Below the pieces are notes generated by a model. It did no database searches and had not been told where the DNA came from. It worked only from the letters and a program-made list of their open reading frames with translations. Below, in pieces: positions 26,477 through 36,500 of a stretch of 64,000 nt of DNA; the stretch's first letter is position 1; each line of letters begins with the position of its first letter. The translations under genes and the position numbers were made by a program. Source of the DNA: Suilimivivens sp964402925 (lineage in GTDB: Bacteria > Bacillota > Clostridia > Lachnospirales > Lachnospiraceae); the NCBI GenBank assembly GCA_964402925.1, contig CAYOED010000007.1:1-64000 (forward strand). Reading direction: 5' to 3'.

Positions 26477-27421
26477 TCAGCCTTTTTCCGGCGAAGGCTT
26501 CGCCGTTTCATTTAAAATCTGGCTCAGCACATCGAACTCGCTTTTATGGTTCAGCTTCGCTTTGGCACTGCGTCTGACTCTGTGTACCGCCACATCCGGA
26601 AACACGGTTACTACATCCTCGGGAATCACATAATCCCTTTTCTGTAAATATGCCCTTGCCTGTGCCATCTTGGATAAAGCAAGGGTTCCGCGCGGGCTTA
26701 TCCCTAAGTCAAGCATTTCATTTTTTCTGGTTGCTGTCACCAGTCTTACGATATATTTATAAACCTCATCATGCACATAGATACCGGAAACTTCCTTCTG
26801 CATTGCCAGAAGGTCTTCCTTCTGGATTGCAGGCGTGACATGATCTAAAGGATTGTTTTCCCGTCTGTCTTTAATGATATTAATCTCATCTTTCATATCC
26901 GGATATCCCATGCTGAGACAGATGATGAATCTGTCCAGCTGGGACTCCGGCAACATCTGCGTACCTGTGGATCCAATGGGATTTTCTGTTGCTATGACGA
27001 TAAAGGGCGTAGGCACTTCTCTGGTCACACCATCCACCGTCACGTTACCTTCCTCCATCACCTCCAGCAGAGCTGACTGTGTCTTTGGAGAGGTACGGTT
27101 GATCTCATCCGCCAGAAGAAGGTTGCACATCGCTGCGCCCGGCTGATAGGAAAAGGTTTCTGAACCTTTGTTGTAAACGGTGAACCCTGTGATATCTGTA
27201 GGAAGCACATCCGGTGTGAACTGCACACGGTTCTGCTTTAAGTTCATCGCTTTGGCAAAAGCAAGGGCAAAAGTGGTCTTTCCCACTCCCGGAATATCTT
27301 CAATCAGGATATGTCCCTGTGCAAGGATTCCTGTCATGATCTTCTCGATGCATTCATCCTTGCCGACAATTACCTTCTTTACTTCTTCCATAACGCCTTT
27401 TGCTTTTTCAACGTATCCCAT
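26477..27421 (-). CDS. MoxR-family AAA+ ATPase
   Basis: This 314-residue ATPase has Walker A (EDIPGVGKTTFALAFAKAM), Walker B (LLLADEINRTSPKTQSALLEVMEEG), the sensor 1 segment IATENPIGSTGTQMLPESQLDRF and a C-terminal GISPRGTLALSKMAQARAYL. MoxR ATPases act as chaperones that remodel or activate partner proteins, often with vWA/DUF58 proteins. Its ATG overlaps the sortase stop codon by one base (TGATG), so it is translationally coupled to the upstream pilus sortase. Confidence 0.92.
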   Translation of the reverse strand: MGYVEKAKGVMEEVKKVIVGKDECIEKIMTGILAQGHILIEDIPGVGKTTFALAFAKAMNLKQNRVQFTPDVLPTDITGFTVYNKGSETFSYQPGAAMCNLLLADEINRTSPKTQSALLEVMEEGNVTVDGVTREVPTPFIVIATENPIGSTGTQMLPESQLDRFIICLSMGYPDMKDEINIIKDRRENNPLDHVTPAIQKEDLLAMQKEVSGIYVHDEVYKYIVRLVTATRKNEMLDLGISPRGTLALSKMAQARAYLQKRDYVIPEDVVTVFPDVAVHRVRRSAKAKLNHKSEFDVLSQILNETAKPSPEKG

Positions 27422-28344
27422 CAGCTGTCTTTATCCTTTCTTCTGCTTTTCCGTTCGGGACGCTCTTTTTTTATCTTAACTTTTTGTTGCTTTTCTTCCG
27501 GATCTTTCTTCTGCTTCTTTCTCTTTACAATCAGAAGGAAGATGACCGTCTCTACAATTGCCATGACAGCCAAAGATACGAGCAGCCAAGGCCATACATC
27601 CACAATTCTCTTCGTGAGTGTACCGGACTGCAGCTCGCTATAAGTAACGTGCTGTTCTTCTTCCTCTTCCGGAATGTAATCCGTCCTAGTTCCACGCACC
27701 AGCATCCTGTGGGTGTTGATTGCATAGGGGTGACAGGTTACCAGTGTACAATAATCCTCCCCCGGTACAATCTTAAGTTCATCAATTTCCTCCGGGAGAA
27801 CGATCTTAACCTGATCCACACGGTATGCCAGAATTTCATCCAGCACATGCAGATAAAACAAATCTCCCACTTCCATCTTATCCAAATCGGTGAACAGAAC
27901 CGCACTGGGCAGTCCTCTGTGTCCCGTCAGAACCGAATGTGTACTTTCTCCTCCTATTGGATAAGAGGATTGTTCCAAATGTCCTACACCTTTTTGTAAG
28001 ACCGCATCACTCGTGCCGTTATAAATCGGCAGGTACACATCGATTTTAGGGATATCAATGAAACCTATGGTCTCACCTACATTGACCAGATCCAGATAGC
28101 TGATGCTTTCATCAGCCTGGCTGCTTAAGGTGACTGCATTGCTCAGCTGTTCATTATACTTAGCAGCAGCCTCCTTAGCAGCATCAATATCTTCCTGATC
28201 CATCTGGGCGATCTGCTCACCATAATCAGCGATCGCCCGGCTGGCATTAGACTGTGCAATCAGGTTACTGACAAACGGATATAAAGTTATGCATAATCCT
28301 GACAAAAACAGGATTGCTATAAACCATGCTCTCTTTTTATCCAC
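27421..28344 (-). CDS. class C (pilus) sortase with C-terminal anchor
   Basis: This 307-residue sortase has an N-terminal helix and the class C core: TSDAVLQKGVGHLEQSSYPIGG, THSVLTGHRGLPSAVLFTDLD and TLVTCHPYAINTHRMLVRGTR, with His, Cys and Arg in place. A second membrane helix (WPWLLVSLAVMAIVETVIFLLIV) is followed by a very basic Lys/Arg tail, a normal class C layout. It directly follows the major pilin gene by 31 bp and is the likely pilin polymerase. Confidence 0.93.
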   Translation of the reverse strand: MDKKRAWFIAILFLSGLCITLYPFVSNLIAQSNASRAIADYGEQIAQMDQEDIDAAKEAAAKYNEQLSNAVTLSSQADESISYLDLVNVGETIGFIDIPKIDVYLPIYNGTSDAVLQKGVGHLEQSSYPIGGESTHSVLTGHRGLPSAVLFTDLDKMEVGDLFYLHVLDEILAYRVDQVKIVLPEEIDELKIVPGEDYCTLVTCHPYAINTHRMLVRGTRTDYIPEEEEEQHVTYSELQSGTLTKRIVDVWPWLLVSLAVMAIVETVIFLLIVKRKKQKKDPEEKQQKVKIKKERPERKSRRKDKDS

Positions 28345-28375
28345 AATTGCTCCTTACTTGCTTAAATCACTTTAA

Positions 28376-30457
28376 TTACTTTGCTTCTTTTTTCTTTGAT
28401 GTAAAGAAAAGGATTACTGCTGCTGCCATCATAGCAACACCTACGAAGGTGAAGAGGAATGTACCCATACCACCAGTGGTAGGAAGTTCAAAACCATGCT
28501 TGTTGACAACTTTCTCTAACAAGGTACCTGCACTAAGATCCTGTGTGCCTGTTACCGTAGAGCCATCTTTCCTAATTGTAACTTCCTCATATTCCTGCTT
28601 AATCAGTATACCATTTTCATCAAATTCTTTCGTTTCTGTCCATTTTGTTTCGTACTCATAATTCAATACGATTTCTACAGGAGCTTTTAACAGATTATAT
28701 CCAGTAGCAGTCTTTGTTTCAACCAACCAATATTTTCCGTCAGCAAGTCCTGTCTGAGTTATATTACCATTGGCATCTGTAATCAATTTGTCAGTATTAA
28801 CTTTCACATAATACTTGTTAGCGTCCAAACCAGCGCCTTCAAATGCGTCACCTTTCTGTGCACCTGTCACATTTGACTCTACCTCACGATATAAATCAAA
28901 TTCTACGTCTTTAAGTGGCTCACCCTCATCATTTACTTTATCAATTTTAATTGCAAAGCTATATACAACTGCGCCATCATGAATTTCTTTCTTGCCCGGC
29001 TTCTTTGGATCACCGTCAGGTAAAATCTCACTGGAGTACTCAAGTTTAACAGTGTTAGGATTTTCAAGATCTACTACTTTATTTGCATCTGCTGTCAGTT
29101 TTGCATCGTAAGTAATTACGATTTCTTTGCCGGCTGCAGCTTTCACAGCACTCGCAGTAGTATCGAAAGTGATTACAAATCCTTTATTGTTTGCAACCTT
29201 TGTATAGTCACGATTTTCAAGCAACTTAGTATCTTCACATTTAATTTCAATAGTGCTTACATCATCCTGAAGACCATTCGGTGTATCAGTTAATTTAAAT
29301 TCTTCAAGATCAGCTATGTTAGCAGGAACTTTAACCGTTACCTTATAAGGAATTATGTCTCCGAAATTGTAATCGGTTTCATCTACCCAGTTTTCAGCTT
29401 CGCTATGACCGTCCTGTACTTCCTTATCAACGTCTGGTTTGTCATTGTACGCTTTAATCCATTCGACTGTGCCATCTGTAGCAACATAGTCAGTGTTGTT
29501 AGGGAATGTAATGGTACTACCGTTTACTGTAAATTCATATTTAGTTTTCTGGTCTAAAATATATCCATTCTTTTCACCAGTAGTGCCCAGTGAATACTCT
29601 ACAAAATAATAGTCACCAGATGAAAGACCCTCAACGCTGATTTTTCCATTATCATCAGTTACTAAAGTATAATCAGTACCCGCATTATCTGTACCATTTG
29701 CCGGTGCAGCTGTGATCTCTTTCCAGCCTTCTTCGGCATTATCATCTTTTTTAAACAATTTGAAAGTAACGCCTGCCAACGGAGTAGCCTCGCCTTTATC
29801 ACCTCCGGTGATAGCTAACTTTTCCAATTCAAGACCACCGTAAGCAGTCTCATTTTTAGGGAACACCTGTACATCATACAGCCACTCATCACCTTCTACA
29901 GTGGTCATAGGAATTGATACCAGGAAAGGCTTTACTGATGTTGTTACTGCATCCGGTACACCAGTTTCAATTACCAGGTAAATACCAAGATCTAAATCAG
30001 AGAATACCGCAGCTCCCTGAGTACCATCTGCACCTGTGACTTTCTTTGCCATCTGTGGAGTAGTGGTAGTACTCTTAACCGTCCATGCCTTAGAACCTGC
30101 CGCCGGTGCATTCACATAATCCTCTACCTTGGGAAGAGTAGCCTTTCCGTCAGCGCCAGAATAGTATTCCAGCATAGCAGCCTTATCCATTACGCGATAG
30201 ATGGTAAATTCTACGCCATCCAATAAATCCTTATCGGTAGGCTTATCACTTGCTGCACCAGTACCAGGAGTACCATTTTCATCAATTGCATCGACTTCGT
30301 ATTTGTAAATCGTCAAAGATCCCTTTCGATCTTCGATAGTCGATAACGACGTCCCTTGAGTTGAGTAGTCGTTTGCGGCAAATGCCGTCATTGTCATCAT
30401 GGACATTGCCATTGCCAGAGTTATAACTCCAGCCAAAAGTTTTTTCAATTTCTTCAT
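28376..30457 (-). CDS. major pilin subunit (SpaH/EbpB-like, LPTTG anchored)
   Basis: This 693-residue protein has a signal peptide (~1-27), an N-terminal pilin domain ending in WLYDVQVFPKN, several Cna-B/isopeptide-type domains, and a C-terminal sorting signal LPTTG (658-662) with a hydrophobic helix and KKKEAK tail. K201 in the VQVFPK motif is the expected acceptor Lys for sortase-made pilin polymers. KYWLVETKTATGYNLL near the C-terminus is an E-box like that used for internal isopeptide bonds. It lies between the giant adhesin and the cognate sortase, the usual order of a pilus backbone. AAGGATG precedes the start. Confidence 0.92.
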   Translation of the reverse strand: MKKLKKLLAGVITLAMAMSMMTMTAFAANDYSTQGTSLSTIEDRKGSLTIYKYEVDAIDENGTPGTGAASDKPTDKDLLDGVEFTIYRVMDKAAMLEYYSGADGKATLPKVEDYVNAPAAGSKAWTVKSTTTTPQMAKKVTGADGTQGAAVFSDLDLGIYLVIETGVPDAVTTSVKPFLVSIPMTTVEGDEWLYDVQVFPKNETAYGGLELEKLAITGGDKGEATPLAGVTFKLFKKDDNAEEGWKEITAAPANGTDNAGTDYTLVTDDNGKISVEGLSSGDYYFVEYSLGTTGEKNGYILDQKTKYEFTVNGSTITFPNNTDYVATDGTVEWIKAYNDKPDVDKEVQDGHSEAENWVDETDYNFGDIIPYKVTVKVPANIADLEEFKLTDTPNGLQDDVSTIEIKCEDTKLLENRDYTKVANNKGFVITFDTTASAVKAAAGKEIVITYDAKLTADANKVVDLENPNTVKLEYSSEILPDGDPKKPGKKEIHDGAVVYSFAIKIDKVNDEGEPLKDVEFDLYREVESNVTGAQKGDAFEGAGLDANKYYVKVNTDKLITDANGNITQTGLADGKYWLVETKTATGYNLLKAPVEIVLNYEYETKWTETKEFDENGILIKQEYEEVTIRKDGSTVTGTQDLSAGTLLEKVVNKHGFELPTTGGMGTFLFTFVGVAMMAAAVILFFTSKKKEAK

Positions 30458-30524
30458 TTTGTCTCATCCTTTCTTTTTAATTTTTTACTGTGTTGACTTT
30501 TTATATTTACTTTTTCTCTCTCCC

Positions 30525-33500
30525 TCAGGAGGCTTTACCCTCCTTTCTGCGCTTACGCATACTGTCTATATACATAAGGCTGGCAATCATGCAAATGCTT
30601 AAGCCGCCTACAGTAAACGGAATTGGTCCTGCGCCGCCGGTTGCCGGCATCACCAGATTCTGACCATTTTTGATAGTGAGTTCAATTGTGTTGCCCACCG
30701 GTGTCTTTTGTTCTCCGTTAATCGTGTATGTAAAGCTTCCATCCGTATTGATTATGATTGGAATGGGGCTTGCCAGAAGCGTATGTCCTGGCGCTGTCGC
30801 TGTTTCGACTAACTGATACTCACCGCTGGGAAGATTTGAGAAGATGATAACACCTGCTCCTCCTACCGGATTTTCTTCCTCGCTCGGCGTTGTAATCGTA
30901 TCCGTCTCGCTATCGTTTACAATCACATTTACAGGTTTCCAGTTGCCCTCACTGTCTTTCCTCTGCAATTGGAAGGAAACCCCTCCAAGAGGCTGACCGC
31001 TGGCATCCACCTTTTTAACTTTTAAGGACACCGTATGTACATTTGTTATTTCAGTGCTATAAAGCTCTTCATTATAAGGGTCATCTGTATCTTTGCCGTT
31101 GATACTCTTATCCTGATAGCTTACTTGGAAGTTATCCCAGAATCCGTTATTTTCGACAACCGTTTCTTTCGTGATCTTTCCGTCGGCATCCGTTTCAACT
31201 TCAACTTCAACAACACGATATTCGTACATTCCTTTATTATGGTCTGTATTGTCAACGTATTTTTCTAGGTCTGAGAACTTATACTTCCATATCCTTTCGT
31301 ATCCTACGGTACCCAGTTTTACAGATTCTTTATACTTTTCAACATCTACCCAGTCACCATTGCTGCCTTTAACTCTCCGCTGGAGACGAATGTAGAGGTT
31401 TTCCGGACAATCACTGTCTGCCATTATCTCTCCAGCCGCGTCCTTCCATATCTTTGTCACCTCAATGCTCATGGTAGGTTTCAGCATATTGGAGAAGTTG
31501 AAAGTGTATGCAGGATAATCTATGTTGATCTTTCCTTTTACCTGTCCTGTCTCGGCGTTAAATTCGAACTCGCCACCATCGCTTTCTTTGGTCACTCCTT
31601 CAAGGAAAGACTTATCTGCCGGTTTCAATTCCTCTATCACGAACTCTGTATTGAGCGGAATACCACTGATTACTTTCTCCCCGCCGGCTTTCAGCTTAAA
31701 TGTGGTGGTAATCGGTGTCTCGCCTTCCAGTCCCATACCCGCTACATTGGTGAAGGTAACTCTGAACTGGTATTCCTCCGTCAAAGCTTGGGATCCGTCT
31801 GCCTGGGATTTCTTAATCGTAAGTGATCCCACATTAACTTTATTCGTGTAAACGACTTTCAGTTTTGTTACACCTGCATCAGAATCCGGCTCCGAGTAGG
31901 AGCGAAATACAAATACCGGAACCGTAGGCTTTTTGTCCTCAGTGTAATTATTCCCCGCATTTAATGCAGCTCCATCTTTCGATTCTTCGCTATATTTTTC
32001 TGTTCTTCCGTCACTTACAGATACGCCCTGTTGATTAATCAGCCCTCCTGTAATGGTATTCTGCACCGTCGAGCCCGTCCCCATTGCCTTTACCGGCTGG
32101 TCATTTTCGTACATTGTCCATGTCGTAGTAAAGACCGGCGAACTAAGAAGTTCCGTCAGTTCGATATAACTGCCGCGCCGGAACTGGTCTCTAAATAACA
32201 CCGTTTCACCATTTTCAAGTGAAAATGTTCCGCCTTTGTCAATCATTCCATAAGTATCAGCAACACCATCTAACTTCCTTGTAAACACTGCACCTGCCGG
32301 TATTTCCAGCTGGGCTGATGTAGCCGAACCATAATCCGGAATTTCCGGTTGCTTTGTAATGAATCCTGTCAGTTTCTGGGAACCTGCTTCCGGCTTAAAT
32401 ATAAAATCATCCAGATAAAAGGGCTGTGAATAATTATAGCCAAAACGAATGCCTGTTATATTAGCCCGGTTTATAGTGTCAGTTCCAAAAAATTTATTCA
32501 AGTCTATTGTCAGCGTACTCCATTCTCCACGTTTCATGGAAGCAGAACCTTCTATTTTTCCGCTTAGCGTGTGCGTCGACGATCCGCTGTCTGTATCAAT
32601 CCGCAGATACATGTCGGAAAGGCTTGGGTAGCCGGAACCCGCATAAAAATAGCTGAACTGCAGATACTTCATTTTACTTGCATCTGCACTGCCCGGAATG
32701 ACACCATATCTCAGATCCCTATAAGCGCCGGACGAATCACTTTCCTTCGCCAGCCAGTAAGCAACTCCGGAATGTCCCTCATACCCTTCTAGCTGTGTAA
32801 ATGTGTTTGCATCCGCTGTTGCAGATATGCCTTCAAAAGCAGGATTGAATTCAACCGGTGGTTCCTGCGCCTCTGTCGAAGTAACTGTCTGCGGTGCGAA
32901 ATGTGTCGCCAGATTTCTGATGGAAAATTCAAATATCTTTTGGTCATTGAAAGTAGTCTTAAACAAATCATTGACATCAGATGTATCTACCTTTTTCTGA
33001 ACTTCCAGCTGATTTTCATCTGGGAAATTAAAGCTGATCTTCATGTTGGACTCCCACATACCACGCTCCATATAGAACATGGTCAGGGTATGTTCTCTGG
33101 TGTCATATTTTTCGTTTTCAAATCCGTCTATTTGAAAGCTGCCTTTTGTCTCTAAAGAGCTCGAACCTGCACTTTTCTTTACGCTGCTAATTGTGTATTC
33201 TCTGGTTGCAAAATTTAAGGTTCCATGTGCAGGCGAATGAACGCCGCCCATATCCAACGCTAAATGCCCATCAATGAACACCCATACATCATCATCACCG
33301 GAAAAGTCGAACTTGATATCTGCCTTTTCATCTCCAGTAGTTTCCTTCTCCACTTGTCCGTCTTCGGTTAGACGGAACTTGATTTCCAGCTTTGCGGCAT
33401 AGCCGTAATTATAAGATCTTGCACCATTGTTACTTCCTGAGTTAAACGGGAAAAACCCGTACGTCTCTTTTGCATCACCCTTAGAGTCCATGTTCTTACT

Positions 33501-36500
33501 CCAGCCTTTTTTCGGCTGCGTTTCATCCTCATAGAGATAATACTCGTCATTAGAAGTTTTCTTCATCTCCAGAGATTTCAAATCGCTATCATAGACCCAA
33601 TAAGAGACACCTGGCTCATTTTCGTGATAGTTATCCATTAATTCAAAGGGGAACGATACGTCTTCGTATACCTTGCCCAAAACAGCATTTTTACTGTTGT
33701 CCCCTGCAAGGAAATCTTCGTTGAAATAGGGAAGCACTGCCCTGTTTCCGCTTGAATAGATCTGACCATCTTTCAATTCATCCGCAACAAATCCTCGGGC
33801 TATCCTGGAATAATCATCCTCGTCTACGGCTCCAGTTATATCCATCATCGAATTGTTCGTCGAGAAGAAATTATGTTCATTTCCATATCCATATAAATTC
33901 AATGCATCAGCCAGTTTGCCACTGAATGCACCGCTTAAATCATGAGGCTGGAAATGTCCGGTATAAAGAGGAATTGATTCCCCAGCTTCTTCGTAATAAT
34001 CACTCAAAGCCTGATTGAATTCCCTAAACGGCACCCAGTCGCGAGCCGACATATTCTCAAACCCTGAAAGATTATCACGATTATTCCCATTCAATTCATA
34101 ATCCGAATAATAATCATACAATGTAGTCTTAACATATAATCTCTTCGCATTTTTTGTATAATCTGCCTGTGTGATATCAACCACCGGCGTTTGTTTGATT
34201 TCCTCAGGATCCCTGATGGTATAAACTTCAGCCCAGTAACCGCCGCGCCAGTTATTTCCATATATTGCATCATCGCCGGTGTCTGCATAAAAGCAGGGAT
34301 CAAAAAGATTGTTTGGAACTTTTTGATAATCTGTTCCGTTGGCATATTTACCGCCACTCGATGAAATCTTATAATTTGCGAACTTAACATATGTATAGTT
34401 ATCTGGCACGTCTATTTTCCAGACATCCTTCCATGTGCCCCTGTCTTCAACCTTCGTCATCTCCAAGGTTTTGGCATTTTCACCAGATGGTCCTTCTGCC
34501 ATCATGCAGTAAACCCCAAAATCTTGGGGAATCTCACTATTATTACTTTCATTGGCCAATTTTGACATAGTTGCGTCAAAATAAATCCAATTGCCCAGTT
34601 CATACTTACCGTCAACCTTGGCAATTTCATCTTCCAGTATAACCAAGTCATTATCTTCACTCGTTGATTCTACGACGAATTTATCCCAGAAGAAGTGGTA
34701 CTTCGTCCCATCCTGGTCTATATAAGTCAAAATCGTCTGCGAAGTCGCTGTAGGATCGTTGTCAAATATATGAATGTACGTTCTGGCATCTTCTTCATCT
34801 ACTTTCAGCGGAATTAACTCTCCATCACCAATCTGGAACTGCGCACCAAGCGTTTCTGCTCCATTTGCATCATCTGTACCAGCATTTCCGGTTGCCCCGT
34901 CATCTCCATCCACGGTTTTTGGGACTTTAAAGTACAATTTATCAAAATAAAGCGTCTTGCCTGACAGCTCTTCGGCTGTTTCAGAAGGTCTTGCTCCCCA
35001 AGTACTGATTGTCGTTCCGTCCGCCTTTTCGGTAATGCCGTAGTAGAAGGTATCCATGGTGTTTTCAGCATAAGAGAAACCCTTTATACCATCTGATGCT
35101 CGATTAAATAAATTATATGTTTCTCCTATTTTTACTTTATTGCCATCCACATCTCTAACATAAAATGTCACAGTAGAATAGGGTTGATCTAATACATTCT
35201 CATTATCTCTAGGTATCTCACATTTTTTTGTTGTAGTGCCAGAAAGCTCGACATCAGAGGAGTCCGTAATCCCTTCTCCTCCAAACACTGCAACAATATC
35301 ACCATTCAATTGTGATGTCATATCAACAAAATAAATCGGATTCCCGCCTTGAGACTCTGGTCCTAAGTCGACATAACCTACCGCTCTCTTCGTCTTATTA
35401 TCTGAAGGATTCAACTCCATATCTCCAGTAAGCCAATAGCAAGGATGCGTACCTGTAAGCTCGATATTAACAGTTTGAAGATAATTCGGGCTCACTTCAG
35501 CTGGCCAATCTTTTTGCGGCACGAAAAGTGCATATACAGTATTCTGCATTTGTGCTTCTGTAAGATAGCTTGAAAGATCTATTTCCAATAGCTGCGAGCC
35601 TGTCTCTGGATTAATCCTTGAAGACGGCTGCATCTTTATTAGATCAGTCGCAAATACTCCTTCATGAAAAAGATGAATATACACATCTCCCCAATTGTTG
35701 TCCTCCCACTCCCTAGTATACCAAGGATCAAAATACACTACTTCGGTGCCTCCGCCCAGCGCTCTTGACAATGCTCCTGCGCTCTGGAGCAGGAATGCAC
35801 CGCCTGTGCTGGAAATCAATGATATCGACGTTTTAACCACCACATCGTCTTCGATTTCCTCTGGAAATGCACTCGGAGATGGGCTTATCATGTCTAAATC
35901 ATCAGTAGGTTCCAATGTTCCATCTATTTCGTCGTCTGTCGTAGGGGCTGGATTTTCATCTGCCGAAACATCTGATGATTCTTCTGGCACTGCAGGAGTT
36001 TCCGGATCCGTCGTCTCTACTTCCGTCGGTTGATCATCCGATTCCGATTCTTCATCTGCTTCTATAGCATTAGGTGCGATATCATCATCTCCGCCAGCTG
36101 TACCTATCCAAGGCATTTCATAGCTTCCGTATGTAACAGTCAGATTACCGGCCGCGAATGCCGTTCTGTCTGTAATTCTTGCCTCAACTAATATCGTATC
36201 ATCCTGTGAGACAGTGTCTCCTTCACTCTCTGAGCCAGGGCCTTCTTCACCCTGTGAATCATTGCCTTCTTCACTCTCTGAGTCAGTGTCTCCTTCACTC
36301 TCTGAGTCAGTGTCTTCACCCTTTGAAGCATTATCATCCACGTCACCTGTCGGTGATGCTGTCGGCTCATCTGTAGGGTCAACCGTCGGTATTTCCGTAG
36401 GCGTAGGCGCCGGTATTTCCGTAGGCGTAGGCGCCGGTGTTTCTGTAGGCTCTATGCTCGGTGTTGCCGTAGGAATTATGCTAGGCGTTGCACTCGGGCT

